A stretch of DNA of 64,000 nt, taken from assembly GCA_964058845.1 (NCBI GenBank), contig CAXKVR010000188.1, positions 310,001 through 374,000 of the forward strand, in the 5' to 3' direction. The stretch comes from Carex sylvatica. Its lineage: Eukaryota > Streptophyta > Magnoliopsida > Poales > Cyperaceae. The position numbers and the translations under genes were made by a program. Below the pieces are notes generated by a model. The model searched no databases, was not told where the DNA came from, and saw nothing but the letters and a program-made list of their open reading frames with translations. Position 1 is the stretch's first letter; each line of letters begins with the position of its first letter. Shown piece after piece: positions 47,474-58,143 of the stretch.

Positions 47474-47850
47474 GATTTTTTTTTTAAAATTTAATTACTT
47501 TTATAACTTTCAACATAACAAACTCCTTTGATCGGTTTTTAGAAAAATAGTCTCCACCGATTTATAGGATCGGTGGAGCAATAAAATTCATAGCTCCACC
47601 AATTTTTATCCATTTTTGCACTCAGAAAAGGAAAGCCGCAGAAAATCTGAATTTTTTTCTCTCTACACCGATCCTACGGATCGGTGTAGGCTTCGATTTT
47701 TTTTTTTTTTTTTTGCAGAGGCACCTGAAGAGTATATGTGAGTAGATTATATGTGAGTACAATTTAAGTAGCTAATTTAGTTGTCTGTTTGTAAATTAAA
47801 TAAAAATGTCTAAATAAAAATATTAACATAATTAAATTTGTTATGAATAG

Positions 47851-48240
47851 GTTAGATTTTATTTTTGAAATTCGGATTTATTTTTAATAAGTTAAAAAAA
47901 TATGTTAGATTTATTTTTTTTGAATATGTGAAGTAATTAGATTTATTTTGAATAGGTTAGATTTTATTTTTGAAATTCAAATTTATTTTTAATAGGTTAA
48001 AAAAATATTTTAGATTTTTTTTTTAATATGTGAAGTAATTAGATTTATTTTGAATAGGTTAGATTTTATTTTTGAAATTCAGATTTTTTTTTAATAGGTT
48101 AAAAAAATAGGCTAGATTTATTTTTTTGAATATATGAAGTAATTAGATTTGTTTTTAAAAATGTTAGATTTATTTTGAATAGGTTATATTTATTTTGAAT
48201 ATGTTATATTTATTTTTGAAATATATATTCATAAAAGAAA
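47851..48240 (+). repeat. 103 bp minisatellite, first block
   Basis: Units start GTTAGATTTTATTTTTGAAA at 47851, 47955 and 48058, then decay. Confidence 0.85.
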
Positions 48241-48364
48241 TTATTCAGATTTTAAAAGTCGAATGTGAATAAAATAGTAACTTGGTGTTTTTTTTAATAA
48301 TCATTAGCATTTATCTTATATGTATATGACTATATGTATATATAATGTAATATATGTAGACATT

Positions 48365-48700
48365 TGCAAACGCCCCGGGGGCTCAACCCTGATCTGTCCG
48401 CTCGTGCCTGTGTCCGGACTGGACCGTGCCTGTGTCCGGATTGGATCGTGCTCGTGCCACGGGTATGCACAAGTACACGGGCACGGGTATTAAACGGGCC
48501 AAACCTGGGTTTTTTGAAGAAAAAAAACCCGTACATACCCGGACCCCTGTACCCGTTAACACGTACCCGTGAGTCTGTGCCCGTGAACCCTTGTACTCGT
48601 GCTCGTGAACCCGTGACAACTTTTTTTTCTTTTGTTTTAAAATTCAAATTTTAAACAAAAATTCCCCCCATTTCCCTCCATTACCCGGACCCCTACTCGT
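48365..48700. repeat. CCCGTG word-repeat segment
   Basis: Variants of CCCGTGCCCGTG, GTACCCG and TGTCCGGA occur on both strands around a short A-tract. This gives spurious open frames on both strands. The GC content is far above the flanks. The termini were not resolved. The style matches the other word-repeat elements in the window, and it splits the 103 bp minisatellite in two. Confidence 0.55.
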
Positions 48701-48949
48701 TTTTTTTTCAGTTTTTTTTTTTTAAATTCAAATTTCAACCCCTCCAAACAAAACTCTATAAATAAACACCCATTCCTCACAAATTTTCACTTCTCTCTCT
48801 CAATATTTTTATTATTCTCCCATTTTAATTTTATTGTTAAAAAAAATATAGTTGTTAATATAACAAATACGCAAACATAAACGAAATTACGAAGGTATTC
48901 ATGAAGATTTTTCCGCGAGATTAAAGGTTACCTTTATTTCATGTTGCAT

Positions 48950-50380
48950 TAAATTTTGTTAGATTAAATTTTGCTAGGTTAAATTTTGATAGATTGAAAT
49001 ATTGAATGTTAGATTTATTTTTGTAGAGTAATTTAAAATTTAAATTTGATGTTAGATTTATTTTTGTAGAGAAATTTAGAATTTAAATTGAATGTTAGAT
49101 TTAGTTTATGTTAGATTTATTGAATGTTATGTAATTATATTTGTTATATTTATTGAATGTTGGATTTATTAAATTTGTTAAGTAATTAGATTTGTTAGAT
49201 TTATTTTATGTTAGATTTGTTAGATTTATTGAATATGTTAGATTTGTTAGATGTGAAGTAATTAGATTTGTTTTGAATATGTTAGATTTTATTTTTGAAA
49301 TTCGGATTTATTTTTAATAGGTTAGAAAAAAGGTTAGATTTTTTTTTTTTGAATATGTGCAGTAATTAGATTTATTTTGAATAGGTTAGATTTTATTTTT
49401 GAAATTCGAATTTATTTTGAATAGGTCAAGAAAAAGGTTAGATTTTTTTTTTTGAATATGTGAAGTTATAAGACTTCATTTGAATTAACGATTTTATTTT
49501 TGAAATTCGGATTTATTTTGAATAAGGTTAGATTTATTTTTTTGAATATGTGAAGTTATTAAATTTGACTTGAATATGTTAGATTTTATTTTTGAAATTC
49601 ATATTTATTTTGAATAAGGTTAAAAAAAATGTTAGATTTATTTTTTTGAATATGTGAAGTTATTAGATTTGTTTTGAATAGGTTAGGTTTTATTTGTAAT
49701 GTTAGATTTATTTTTTAAATTTGGATTTATTGTGAATAAGTTAAAATAAAGGTTAGATTTATTTTTTTGAATATGTGAAGTTATTATATTTGTTTTGAAT
49801 AGGTTAGATTTTATTTTTGAAATTCGGATTTATTTTTAGTGGGCCAAATAAATAGGTTAGATTTATTTTTTTTGAATATGTGAAATAATTAGATTTGTTT
49901 TGAATATGTTAGATTTTATTTTTGAAATTCGAATTTATTTTTAATAGGTTAAAAAAATATGTTACATTTAGTTTTTGAATATGTTTAGTAATTAGATTTA
50001 TTTTTGAATTAGTTAGTTTTTATTTTTTAAAATTTAGATTTATTTTTAATGGGTTAAATAAATAGGTTAGATTTATTTTTGTGAGTATGTGAAATAATTA
50101 GATTTATTTTGAATATGTTAGATTTTATTTTTGAAATTCAGATTTATTTTTAATAGGTTAAGAAAATAAGTTAGATTTATTTTTATGAATATGTGAAGTA
50201 ATTAGATTTATTTTGAATATGTTAGATTTTATTTTTTAAATTTGAATTTATTTTTAATAGGTTAAAAAAATAAGTTAGATTTATTTTTGTGAATATGTGA
50301 AGTAATTAGATTTGTTTTGAATATGTTAGATTTTATTTTTGAAATACAGATTTCTTTTTAATAGGTTAGATTTATTTTTA
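48950..50380 (+). repeat. 103 bp minisatellite, second block
   Basis: About ten units of the same sequence as 47851-48240, each with TTAGATTT, TTTTGAAATTC and GAATATGTGAAGTAATTAG. The first 300 bp are shorter, degenerate TGTTAGATTTATT repeats. Confidence 0.85.
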
Positions 50381-50389
50381 AATAGCCTA

Positions 50390-51500
50390 TTCTCAAACTA
50401 ACTAAACATACCCTTGTAGATTTGGAGGGAAAAATAAACAGCTCAAGACAGTCTACGGTGCCTACTTGGCAAAGAGAATTCATGGCAATTCTAGTACATC
50501 ATCAAAACAGTTGGTATCAGAACACCGACTCAAAGGATGTACGTGCAAAAGAGTCTATACTGAAATTATTTTGGTGATGTATTGGAATGGCCCTGGATTT
50601 TCCAAAAAATATTTATTTTATAGAAGAATTACTAATGAAGAATTATTAATATAAATATTCATTTTAAAGAAGAATTTTGAATTTATGCAAACGGACCCAT
50701 TAACATTATTAATTCTAACCGAATTTATATTCATTAGTTTATTCATTAATTAATTCTAACTGAATTTATTATATTAAGAATGAGTGCCAATACAGCGGAA
50801 TCTCATACGTTGTATTATTTTTACTTTCAAACGTGAGCTATCAGTTGCTAGTTGTAATTTTCTTTACTTCAATATTATTTTTCCTTCATTTATCTCAATT
50901 AGTTTTTTACTTTCAAAAATTGAAAATTTATGACTTTAATTCACTACAAATAAAATTTTTATCTTTTGATTTTCTTATTTCGTTTTGTATATATGTATTA
51001 TTTATTTTTATAGGAAAGATATAATTACATAAGCAATTAAAAAGGATATAACTATTTTTAAATTTAAACGTAAATGAACTACAAAAAAAATATGAAATAA
51101 GAAAATATTATTATTTGAAAATTAATATTGAAAATTGTGAATTATTTATGTTCATAAAAAATAAAAATAAATAATTCATAATTATTTTTAAAGTAATTGA
51201 TTTAAGAATTTTTTATTTATATTTTATTATTTTAAAGTAATTAATTTGTTAAACAAATATAGGTTATAAAAATAGATTATAAGTTATAACATATTTTTAA
51301 TAAATATCTCTCCTCTATATTATGCACCTTAAGTTGAATTGGATGACAGAAAGTCGTGTGGCTGAAATTTATTGATATAAATTCGGATTGAATATGGACC
51401 CTACAGTCAAATAATATGTCTTTCTTTGATTAAATGCATCATTTATATGTGTAGAAGTTTTAATTTAGTTCAAATTGGACCCGCTACATGTATAGCCATG
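50390..51500. other. AT-rich DNA inside the MULE, no gene seen
   Basis: No recognised frame or element. Confidence 0.35.
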
Positions 51501-51699
51501 CATCTTGTCACAAATATTTTTGTTCTGCATCGTTGGATGTGAATCAAAAATCGTGCTGATTGAATCTCAGATGTGCAATTTTTTTCGCTGAGACGCTTGT
51601 TGCCCGTCCCCCTCTCCCAGTCCCCTCTCCCAGTCCCCTTCCCCGATCCCTTCTTTCCAAAGAAAAAGAATGACAAAAAGAAACCTAATCGCCTTAGCC

Positions 51700-51845
51700 A
51701 TCGTCGCCATCTCTCTCGCTCTCTTCTCTCTCTGTTCGCCATGGCCGCTTTCAGCCATCTCCGCCATCTCTCTCGCTCTCTTCTCTCTCTGTGTGCCATG
51801 GCCGCCATTGGAGTTATGACAATATCAAGCACACGGGCTACTTAG
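51700..51845 (+). other. Possible first exon with transit-peptide-like sequence
   Basis: The frame from the ATG at 51740 reads MAAFSHLRHLSRSLLSLCAM, rich in Ser, Arg and Leu. A 57 bp tandem duplication (GCCATCTCTCTCGCTCTC at 51706 and 51763) shapes it. It could be the 5' exon or leader of the captured gene, but no protein match was recognised. The CT-rich repeats make a chance frame possible. Confidence 0.25.
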
Positions 51846-52718
51846 GTCAGACGTATATGATGGTAAGGTAACACTAAACACTAAACACCCATTTGTTAAG
51901 AGATGAGCTCTTATTTCAAATCTATTTTCTCTGAGTCTTGAATTCGTATTTACCAAGAACTTGAATTGGATCAATGCGAGGAATATCAAATTAATAGGGA
52001 TTGGATTAAGCCAATTTGTAAAACAGGAAATCGCAAGAATTAATGGACATTTATTGGCACTCAAATGGTGCCTACTTCCAAGTACATATCAAATGATTAA
52101 AGCAAACGGGGTTATGACAATTCAAAAAGAAAGATTTTTTTTACATTTCAAGGAATAGAAAATAATGTCATGGTATTGAGCCAATCCAATCAATTTATTT
52201 CTTTTTTGCATTTTAATTTATCTTTTGCATTGTTTAGGCAATTGACTTTGGCTATTGAGCCAAGTGCGCATGAAATCCACGGAACTTAACCATCTAAACA
52301 TTGTGGATTGGACTGTTTTGAACCTGTTGTTGGTTCGTCACATATTGAAAATATTTCGTCCCTGATATTATTAAAACTTATGGGTAACCCAAGAAATCCA
52401 CACACCTCTTCAGATATCTTGCTGATTTGGGGTAAAGTGGGCCATGCCATTACATTTTTCTGCTTTTGATATATGTTTTTCTGAGATCTCTGCTTGTATA
52501 ATAGTTTGCTTTAGTTGATTTTTTTTTAATTATTTCAAACTGCTTTAGCTTAGTTTATTTTGCTTCTTTAGATTTTTTGTATATATTTTTTTTAATATGC
52601 TAAACTCAAGGCTTATTTTGCTAGCAACAGTGGTCAACAAGCTTGTCTTGCACAAGCATACTTACAACGATACTTCCTGACTCTATACTGATATTGAAAT
52701 TGAATTTTCAGCCATTAG

Positions 52719-53475
52719 TATGAAAGAGTGGTTGTGTTTAGCAAAGTGCCACTTCCCAATTATCGACTGGATCTCGATGATGAAAAACCTTTGAGAGAGG
52801 TATCGTACTTTTTATAACTTCCAAATTGCCTTTAGCATGAGCGGTGGCATTGTTATGATTTTACCTACACCTTTTAAATCATTATAAGTTATAAACTATT
52901 CATAGTCTTATGTTGTTATTTTTGGGAAATTATATTTGAAGATTTTGAGGGGCATTTTTATGATATTTTTCTGAAATTTTTGGATATTATTAGCAACCTT
53001 GCTATTTTAAGCATGTGTTACTTCTGATCTTCTCAAGTGGCAATTGCAATATATAAGCTGGATGGCAAAATGGTAATTTTTGATTAATTTGATGATATCC
53101 AGGTGTCGGTATCATTTGATTTGCAAAGAGAGGTGGACAATCTACTAGGGGATCAACTTCAGAGAAAACAAAGCACAAAAGATATTGAGCAGGTTTTACA
53201 TCTTTAGTGCTGACGAGAATCTCGATCAGCAGTCTCACATGGTTTTTCCAACTAAGAGTAGTCATGGAGAAAATTTTCAGAAGAAGAAGCTTAAATCTTC
53301 GCAACCAGCAGCGGACTTGGCAGGTATATATATAGTCTTTAGGGGTTATGTGTATTTGGATTTTAAAATATATTGCTTAATTGGAAGTGCTTTGAAGCAG
53401 AAAAGATAGGCGTCTTCGACTGATTATTGCAGATGTTTGATTCTGCATCCAAGGTACCGTTCTTGCAAGGTAAAT
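52719..53475 (+). pseudogene. Captured fragment resembling a DExH-box RNA helicase N-terminal region
   Basis: Exon 52719-52799 encodes [20 protein letters not shown] and then DEKPLRE, with donor GAG/GTATCG. Exon 53103-53192 (acceptor TATCCAG, donor CAG/GTTTTA) continues in phase with VSVSFDLQREVDNLLGDQLQ. This is the pattern just upstream of the helicase core in plant DHX36-like proteins (DExH1/3/5 type), recognised from memory of [13 protein letters not shown]. A third piece, 53206-53322, and FDSASKVPFLQG near 53435 would follow, but the phase is lost after 53192. The helicase motifs themselves are absent. The fragment lies within the MULE at 47474-55240. Confidence 0.6.
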
Positions 53476-54980
53476 TTGTCATAAGCAATCTTTTTCTCTT
53501 CCTCGTTTTTCCATATGGATTTTGATATTGTATATGAACTTGTCAGTGTTGCATTAGCACCAATCTCAGTATATGATGGTTGCTAGATGAGTTGCCCTTG
53601 ATTAAATAAGCTTTTCATCAGAATAAAAAAATAAAACTAGAAAATAAAAGGGTTTGTGTAAGAATGCATGACAGTAGGAGGTTTGATTATTATATGATAA
53701 CCTTCACTGTCTCATATGAAATAATTGAAATTTTTGAGCAAGCAATGCTCATAAGATGGATATTCTTAAAAGAAAGACATCACAATCACTGTTTTGTAAA
53801 TAAAATAAATAAATAATGGTATCTAAGTAAAAAGTTGAGACAAGACACAATGTCCATATGAGTTCATCTCATGAGTGCCTCATGATTCTTAAAGAAAAAA
53901 AAAGTGCCAACTGTCCTTAATCTGGCAAGAATACAAATAAAAGAAAATATGACAGCATCTTTGTAAAATCCCTTGCCAAAATTATTAACATAAACCTCAT
54001 GTAATTTGAAAAAGAAATAAACAAAACCTTGTTTCTCTTGATCTTTTATGTTGTCTCTTTCATACATCATACATAGGTAATAGGTCATACATCAAGTTAA
54101 ACACTAATGTGAGTACACACTCATGTTATGTAAGCCCCAAGTTGATGAACATAGTGTCTATATATTGCCTTAGTCATTAGATGAACATAGTGTCAATACA
54201 AGTGCTACTGGTATACAAAATCTCAAATACAACCCACTGTCATAAATCAAAACATAAATCAGATCAAACTCAAAATTGGGCTAAATCATTTTACAGATGC
54301 ATAGTAGACACTACCATGAGCATTAAGAAACAAATTTCATATTTTTCTGATTTTTCCTACAATTTCTGGTAGCCTTCCAAAGCAATAGTTGTGAAAAAAT
54401 TTCATTGTCATTTCAACAAGTAATCTCATACTAAGAAGCTTAAGACATAGTATGCCTGTTATTTCATTTGACCTAGATTGTTGGTTACTACGCTCCTAAT
54501 TTCTTAAGAGGTATTTTTGAAAGTTAAGACAATTATAAATTTACTAACGAGATGTTCATATGCTCAATTGGTTTGGAGTGGAATGAATAATCTCATACAA
54601 AGTGCGGACACGGTGAAATAAATATAGGAGTATCTCAAAACAGGGCAACAATGACATATGGTATATATATGACAGAACCGAACTATTTTGTCATCCTTTT
54701 TTTATGAACATATAGATGATCTAAAATAAAATAAATTAATAAAACTATTAATCGTTATTATAAAAATATTATCAAATTTAGTTCCTTGAAAACCATTAAA
54801 TAATATTCATACATAATTGATCAGTATGTTCTAATTTAATGCATTCTGTTTTATTTAAACTAATTGAAAACTCAATACATTAAATTAACTTAATTATCAC
54901 CAAACTATATATTAGTTGAGTGTCTGACCGCCTATGTATTTATCCCAAAAAATAATGCAACATGATATTGAAAAAAGCTA
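53476..54980. other. AT-rich DNA inside the MULE, no gene seen
   Basis: No supported frame. It may be intron sequence of the captured gene followed by the right subterminal region. Confidence 0.35.
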
Positions 54981-55240
54981 ATCATCCACCGATCCACAGG
55001 ATCGGTGTAGGGGTTTTTTGGGGCTATACCGATCCTGTGGATCAGTGGAGGTATTTCTGTGGTGCGTTTAATGTGGCAGATGAGAAAACTTGTTCCACCG
55101 GTCTCTAAGATCGGTGTAGACTTTTATTTTTTTGCTCCACCGATTCTAAAGATCGGTGAAAGTTATTTTTCTAAAAACAAACTAAACGAGATTGGTTCTG
55201 TTAAAAGTTTTATAACTAATTCTATTAAAAAAAAAAAATC

Positions 55241-55325
55241 CTCAAATAGCATGCATAGACTCTCTTTGAAGTTTGTTATGGATCTTAATCTCATGCAGTC
55301 AAATATATAGCATAGACTCTATTTT
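55241..55325 (+). repeat. Right target-site repeat units of the large MULE
   Basis: Starts CTCAAATAGCATGCATAGAC, then AGTTTGTTATGGATCT, then a partial third unit with AGCATAGACTCTATTTT. Compare 47417-47473. Confidence 0.75.
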
Positions 55326-55499
55326 AAACAAGTAAATTTAAAACACTACTTTTGCCAATTCAGTCTTCTCCCTTGACCATTTCAAGGAACGGATGTCAAA
55401 GAAAAGTCTCTCTCAGACAGTCAGACTCTCAGTAGTCAGTACTCAATTAGTAAATTGTTTGGCTATAAATTCCTGAAACATGGAAGGAGATCACCGGCA

Positions 55500-55618
55500 C
55501 TCTAGGTGCAGGAATTTTCTGCCCCTTCAGTCACTGGAATGTAGGGTCGGTCACATTTAATTTTTGAACTGGGGGCCCACCAACAATGACTCTAGGGGCA
55601 GAAATTTCCTGCTCCCAT
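55500..55618. repeat. Small inverted repeat, MITE-like
   Basis: CTAGGTGCAGGAATTTTCTG at the left and GGGGCAGAAATTTCCTGCTC at the right are both direct and inverse matches, because each arm is itself palindromic. No target duplication was established. Confidence 0.45.
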
Positions 55619-56189
55619 GAGGGCAGAGAATTTGGTTCCGAGAAACATTGTGTAATGGTCCAATCCAAAATTTTCAACCGCATAATTGTCCTTTTGACAA
55701 AAATAACATTCCACTTTCTTGCTTGTACTGTCCAAGCTAACTGTTACATTCTATAATTTAATTTTATCGAAAAAACATTCTATAATTTAGTTAAGTAACA
55801 TTAGTTATGATGGTTAAATTGTTGTGTACTATACAACATAATATATATTATCATTAATTGATCTCCTTAATTAATTATATGAACTTTTGATTGATTATAT
55901 GAATTAGTGGGTCGGGTTGAGACCCAAAAAAAAATTCTAGACGAACTCACAATCTAGCACTCTGTTAATTGCTTAATTGCTCATGAAATTGACAGAGTAA
56001 AAATTGACTTAATTGCTCGCGAAAAGTGCCAGTCTTTAGCTCATGAACTCACAATCTAGCACTCTGTGAGTATAACAGATTATTGTGATCGATTATGTAA
56101 TTTATTTATGATTCAATGGTGAACTTGTTTAGTTTAAATTAAGTTCTGAGAACTTAGGGTATCTGAATTAAAACCTCAGCTTAAATTTG

Positions 56190-56519
56190 TTACAAGTCAG
56201 TTCGAGTTAGCTCGCGAGCTGACGAGCTGGCTCGTTAGGTTTGACTGAATTTTGTTTTAAAAAGAAATTAAATTCTATAAACTTTTTGAATCGAGCTGAA
56301 CCGAGCTAGACAGTATAAAATGCACACAAATTCACAAACTGATATCTAGCTGAGCTATCTCGTGAGCTGACGAGAAAGCTTGACCTCAACTTAAGCTCGT
56401 TAATTCTGAACCAAGCTAGTGACGAACTAATTCGTTAATAGCTCAATATAGTAACAAGCGAACGAATTAAATGTGAATTACGATCGAGCCACAAGCTACG
56501 AGTTTTTTTGCCACTCCTA
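56190..56519. repeat. Word-repeat element built on GAGCTCGAGCTG
   Basis: GAGCTGACGAGC, GAGCTGAACCGAGC and AAGCTCGTTA variants and their inverses fill the stretch. It ends CCACTCCTA, similar to the CACCCCTA ends of the hAT-like elements. The left end is unclear. Confidence 0.45.
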
Positions 56520-56856
56520 ATTGAAACCCTTCTCTACTTTTGTATGAAGTCGGTGTATCAGTGTATGATTAATTGAGGATAATTTTTTTTCCCCTTTTAG
56601 CTCAAAAAAAACGGAGAAGACTCAACAGGCGGTCCACAGTTCCCTATCAAGAAAAAAACAAGCTAAACGGACCTTCGTGAGTCGTGACTCGTGACACCAC
56701 AAAAAATAAATATATATATATATTATATGAAGCGCGTCAATCCGCGCAGACTGCCGACTAACAAAAGAGAACTTCGTTTTTTTTCATTTTTTAAGAAAAA
56801 TGAGGGTCAGCCAACATTTATATTGGAATAAATAGGATCCGTTACACAAGTGCGGT

Positions 56857-57315
56857 TAGGAATGTTCAAACGGTTCAGTTTATTCGGTATTTAACTGAAT
56901 TAAAATATTTCAGTTTAAATAGATTAATTTTTTGATTTAAATGAATAGATTTGGTTGAAATTTTAAATAATTTTGGTTTAAATAGATCGGTTCGGTTTAG
57001 ACTTTTCAAAACCGATTAAATCAAACCAACCGGTTTATATATTGGATTGACTCGAATTTTATTAGTGTTATAATGATTTCATTAAATCAAACTAAACTTC
57101 AATTATTGTGTATGACAATGTATTTTTTTCGTTAATAATAGTACCAAGGTTTTGAACTGAACAAAACGAAATTTACTTCAGTTTGTTTTATTTGATTTTT
57201 AATCGGTTGATAGGTTTAATCGGTTCGATTCGATTCTAATTTTTAAAACCGAAGAAAAGTTTAGTTTGATCATTTTACTTCGGTTTGATTTGAATCCACC
57301 GTTTGAATACCATTA
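56857..57315. mobile_element. Word-repeat element built on CGGTTTAAT
   Basis: Starts TAGGAATGTTCAAACGGT and ends near CCGTTTGAATACCATTA, an imperfect inverted repeat. The inside repeats TCGGTTTGATT and AATCGGTT words on both strands. The target duplication is not clear. Probably hAT-like. Confidence 0.5.
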
Positions 57316-57921
57316 ATTGCAGTAACCACCAAAATAAAAGAGAAAATTGTGTCCAAAACATTTGAGCTGAAAATTGGAAAAAAAGGTTGTATATGTTAGA
57401 AAATAAATTGATAAAAAATGAAACAGAGTGGGGAAATGGAGCGAAAAGAGAAACTTTGTATAAGATTTTTTCTTTTTTTTTTCTCAAAAACTACTCAAAC
57501 ATTTGATTGATTAAACAAAAAGTAATTTCTTTAAATGACGTGAAAATCTTAAAAAAAAAAAATTTGAAATTGCTTGGTAGTGACTACCAAGTTTACAAAA
57601 AAAAAAAAAATTATTTACAACATCATTGTTTAATCTCTTAAAACTAAGATCTCACTAAATAAAAAGAAACTCAAACTCAATATTGCAACATATTCTTTCC
57701 TCCATAGAATCAAATCCACAGTTCTATTTCTTCATGAATTTTTCTCGCTAGCAACCAAGGGGGCATTCTTTTGCTTCTGAAAATGAATTCATTTCGCTGC
57801 TTTCAAATTGTTCATAATACCCCCATAAATCTCGTGATCCCATACTCTTTTCTTTTTAAGCATTACTGATTTGTAGCGGCTCCATGATTTTTTTCATGTC
57901 ATATGTATGTGTCTGCTCTAA

Positions 57922-58143
57922 CTAGCATCCCTCCCATGCAACTCCACTCTTGAGCAGCACACCGACAATGGAAAAAAAATATGTAAAACAGATTTTAACA
58001 GACATGTAAGAGCACATAGCGCAATCCCCTACACACCTTATTCCTCTTATCAACATATTATCATGAGTTAATAATCTGTTGTTCAACAAGAAGAATGTAA
58101 AAATCTGAACCTTTGTTGGTGCATAGCTCTGCCAAATTTCCAT
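57922..58143 (-). pseudogene. LINE fragment, zf-RVT part of ORF2
   Basis: The minus strand reads QSYAPTKVQIFTFFLLNNRL, LTHDNMLIRGI, then CAMC. This is the hallmark of the zinc-finger tail of plant LINE reverse transcriptases. Only about 70 codons remain, the distal His/Cys pair is lost, and the frame stops at 57922. Confidence 0.6.

Larger units (their letters stand above)
47474..55240. mobile_element. Large Mutator-like element, Pack-MULE candidate
   Basis: Terminal inverted repeats of about 105 bp begin GATTTTTTTTTT on both ends and share TTTTTAGAAAAATA before CACCGAT. Inside each, palindromic CACCGATC/GATCGGTG pairs recur (47547-47690 and 54985-55160). The 9 bp CTCAAATAG is repeated exactly at 47465-47473 and 55241-55249. 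No transposase is encoded. The 7767 bp contain a 103 bp minisatellite, a CCCGTG word-repeat segment and exon fragments resembling a DExH RNA helicase. Long TIRs, 9 bp duplication and captured exons with introns define Pack-MULEs. Confidence 0.82.

Noticed and set aside
48330..48654. Open frames on both strands rich in Arg, Val and Pro
   Set aside because: Caused by the CCCGTG word repeats. Open in several frames on both strands at once.
51573..51845. 90-codon Pro/Ser-rich protein
   Set aside because: The first half is CT-rich low complexity. Only the part after 51740 was kept, at low confidence, as a possible exon.
47465..55249. LTR retrotransposon flanked by direct repeats
   Set aside because: The direct repeats are a short tandem target sequence. 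The termini are inverted, and no gag-pol is present.
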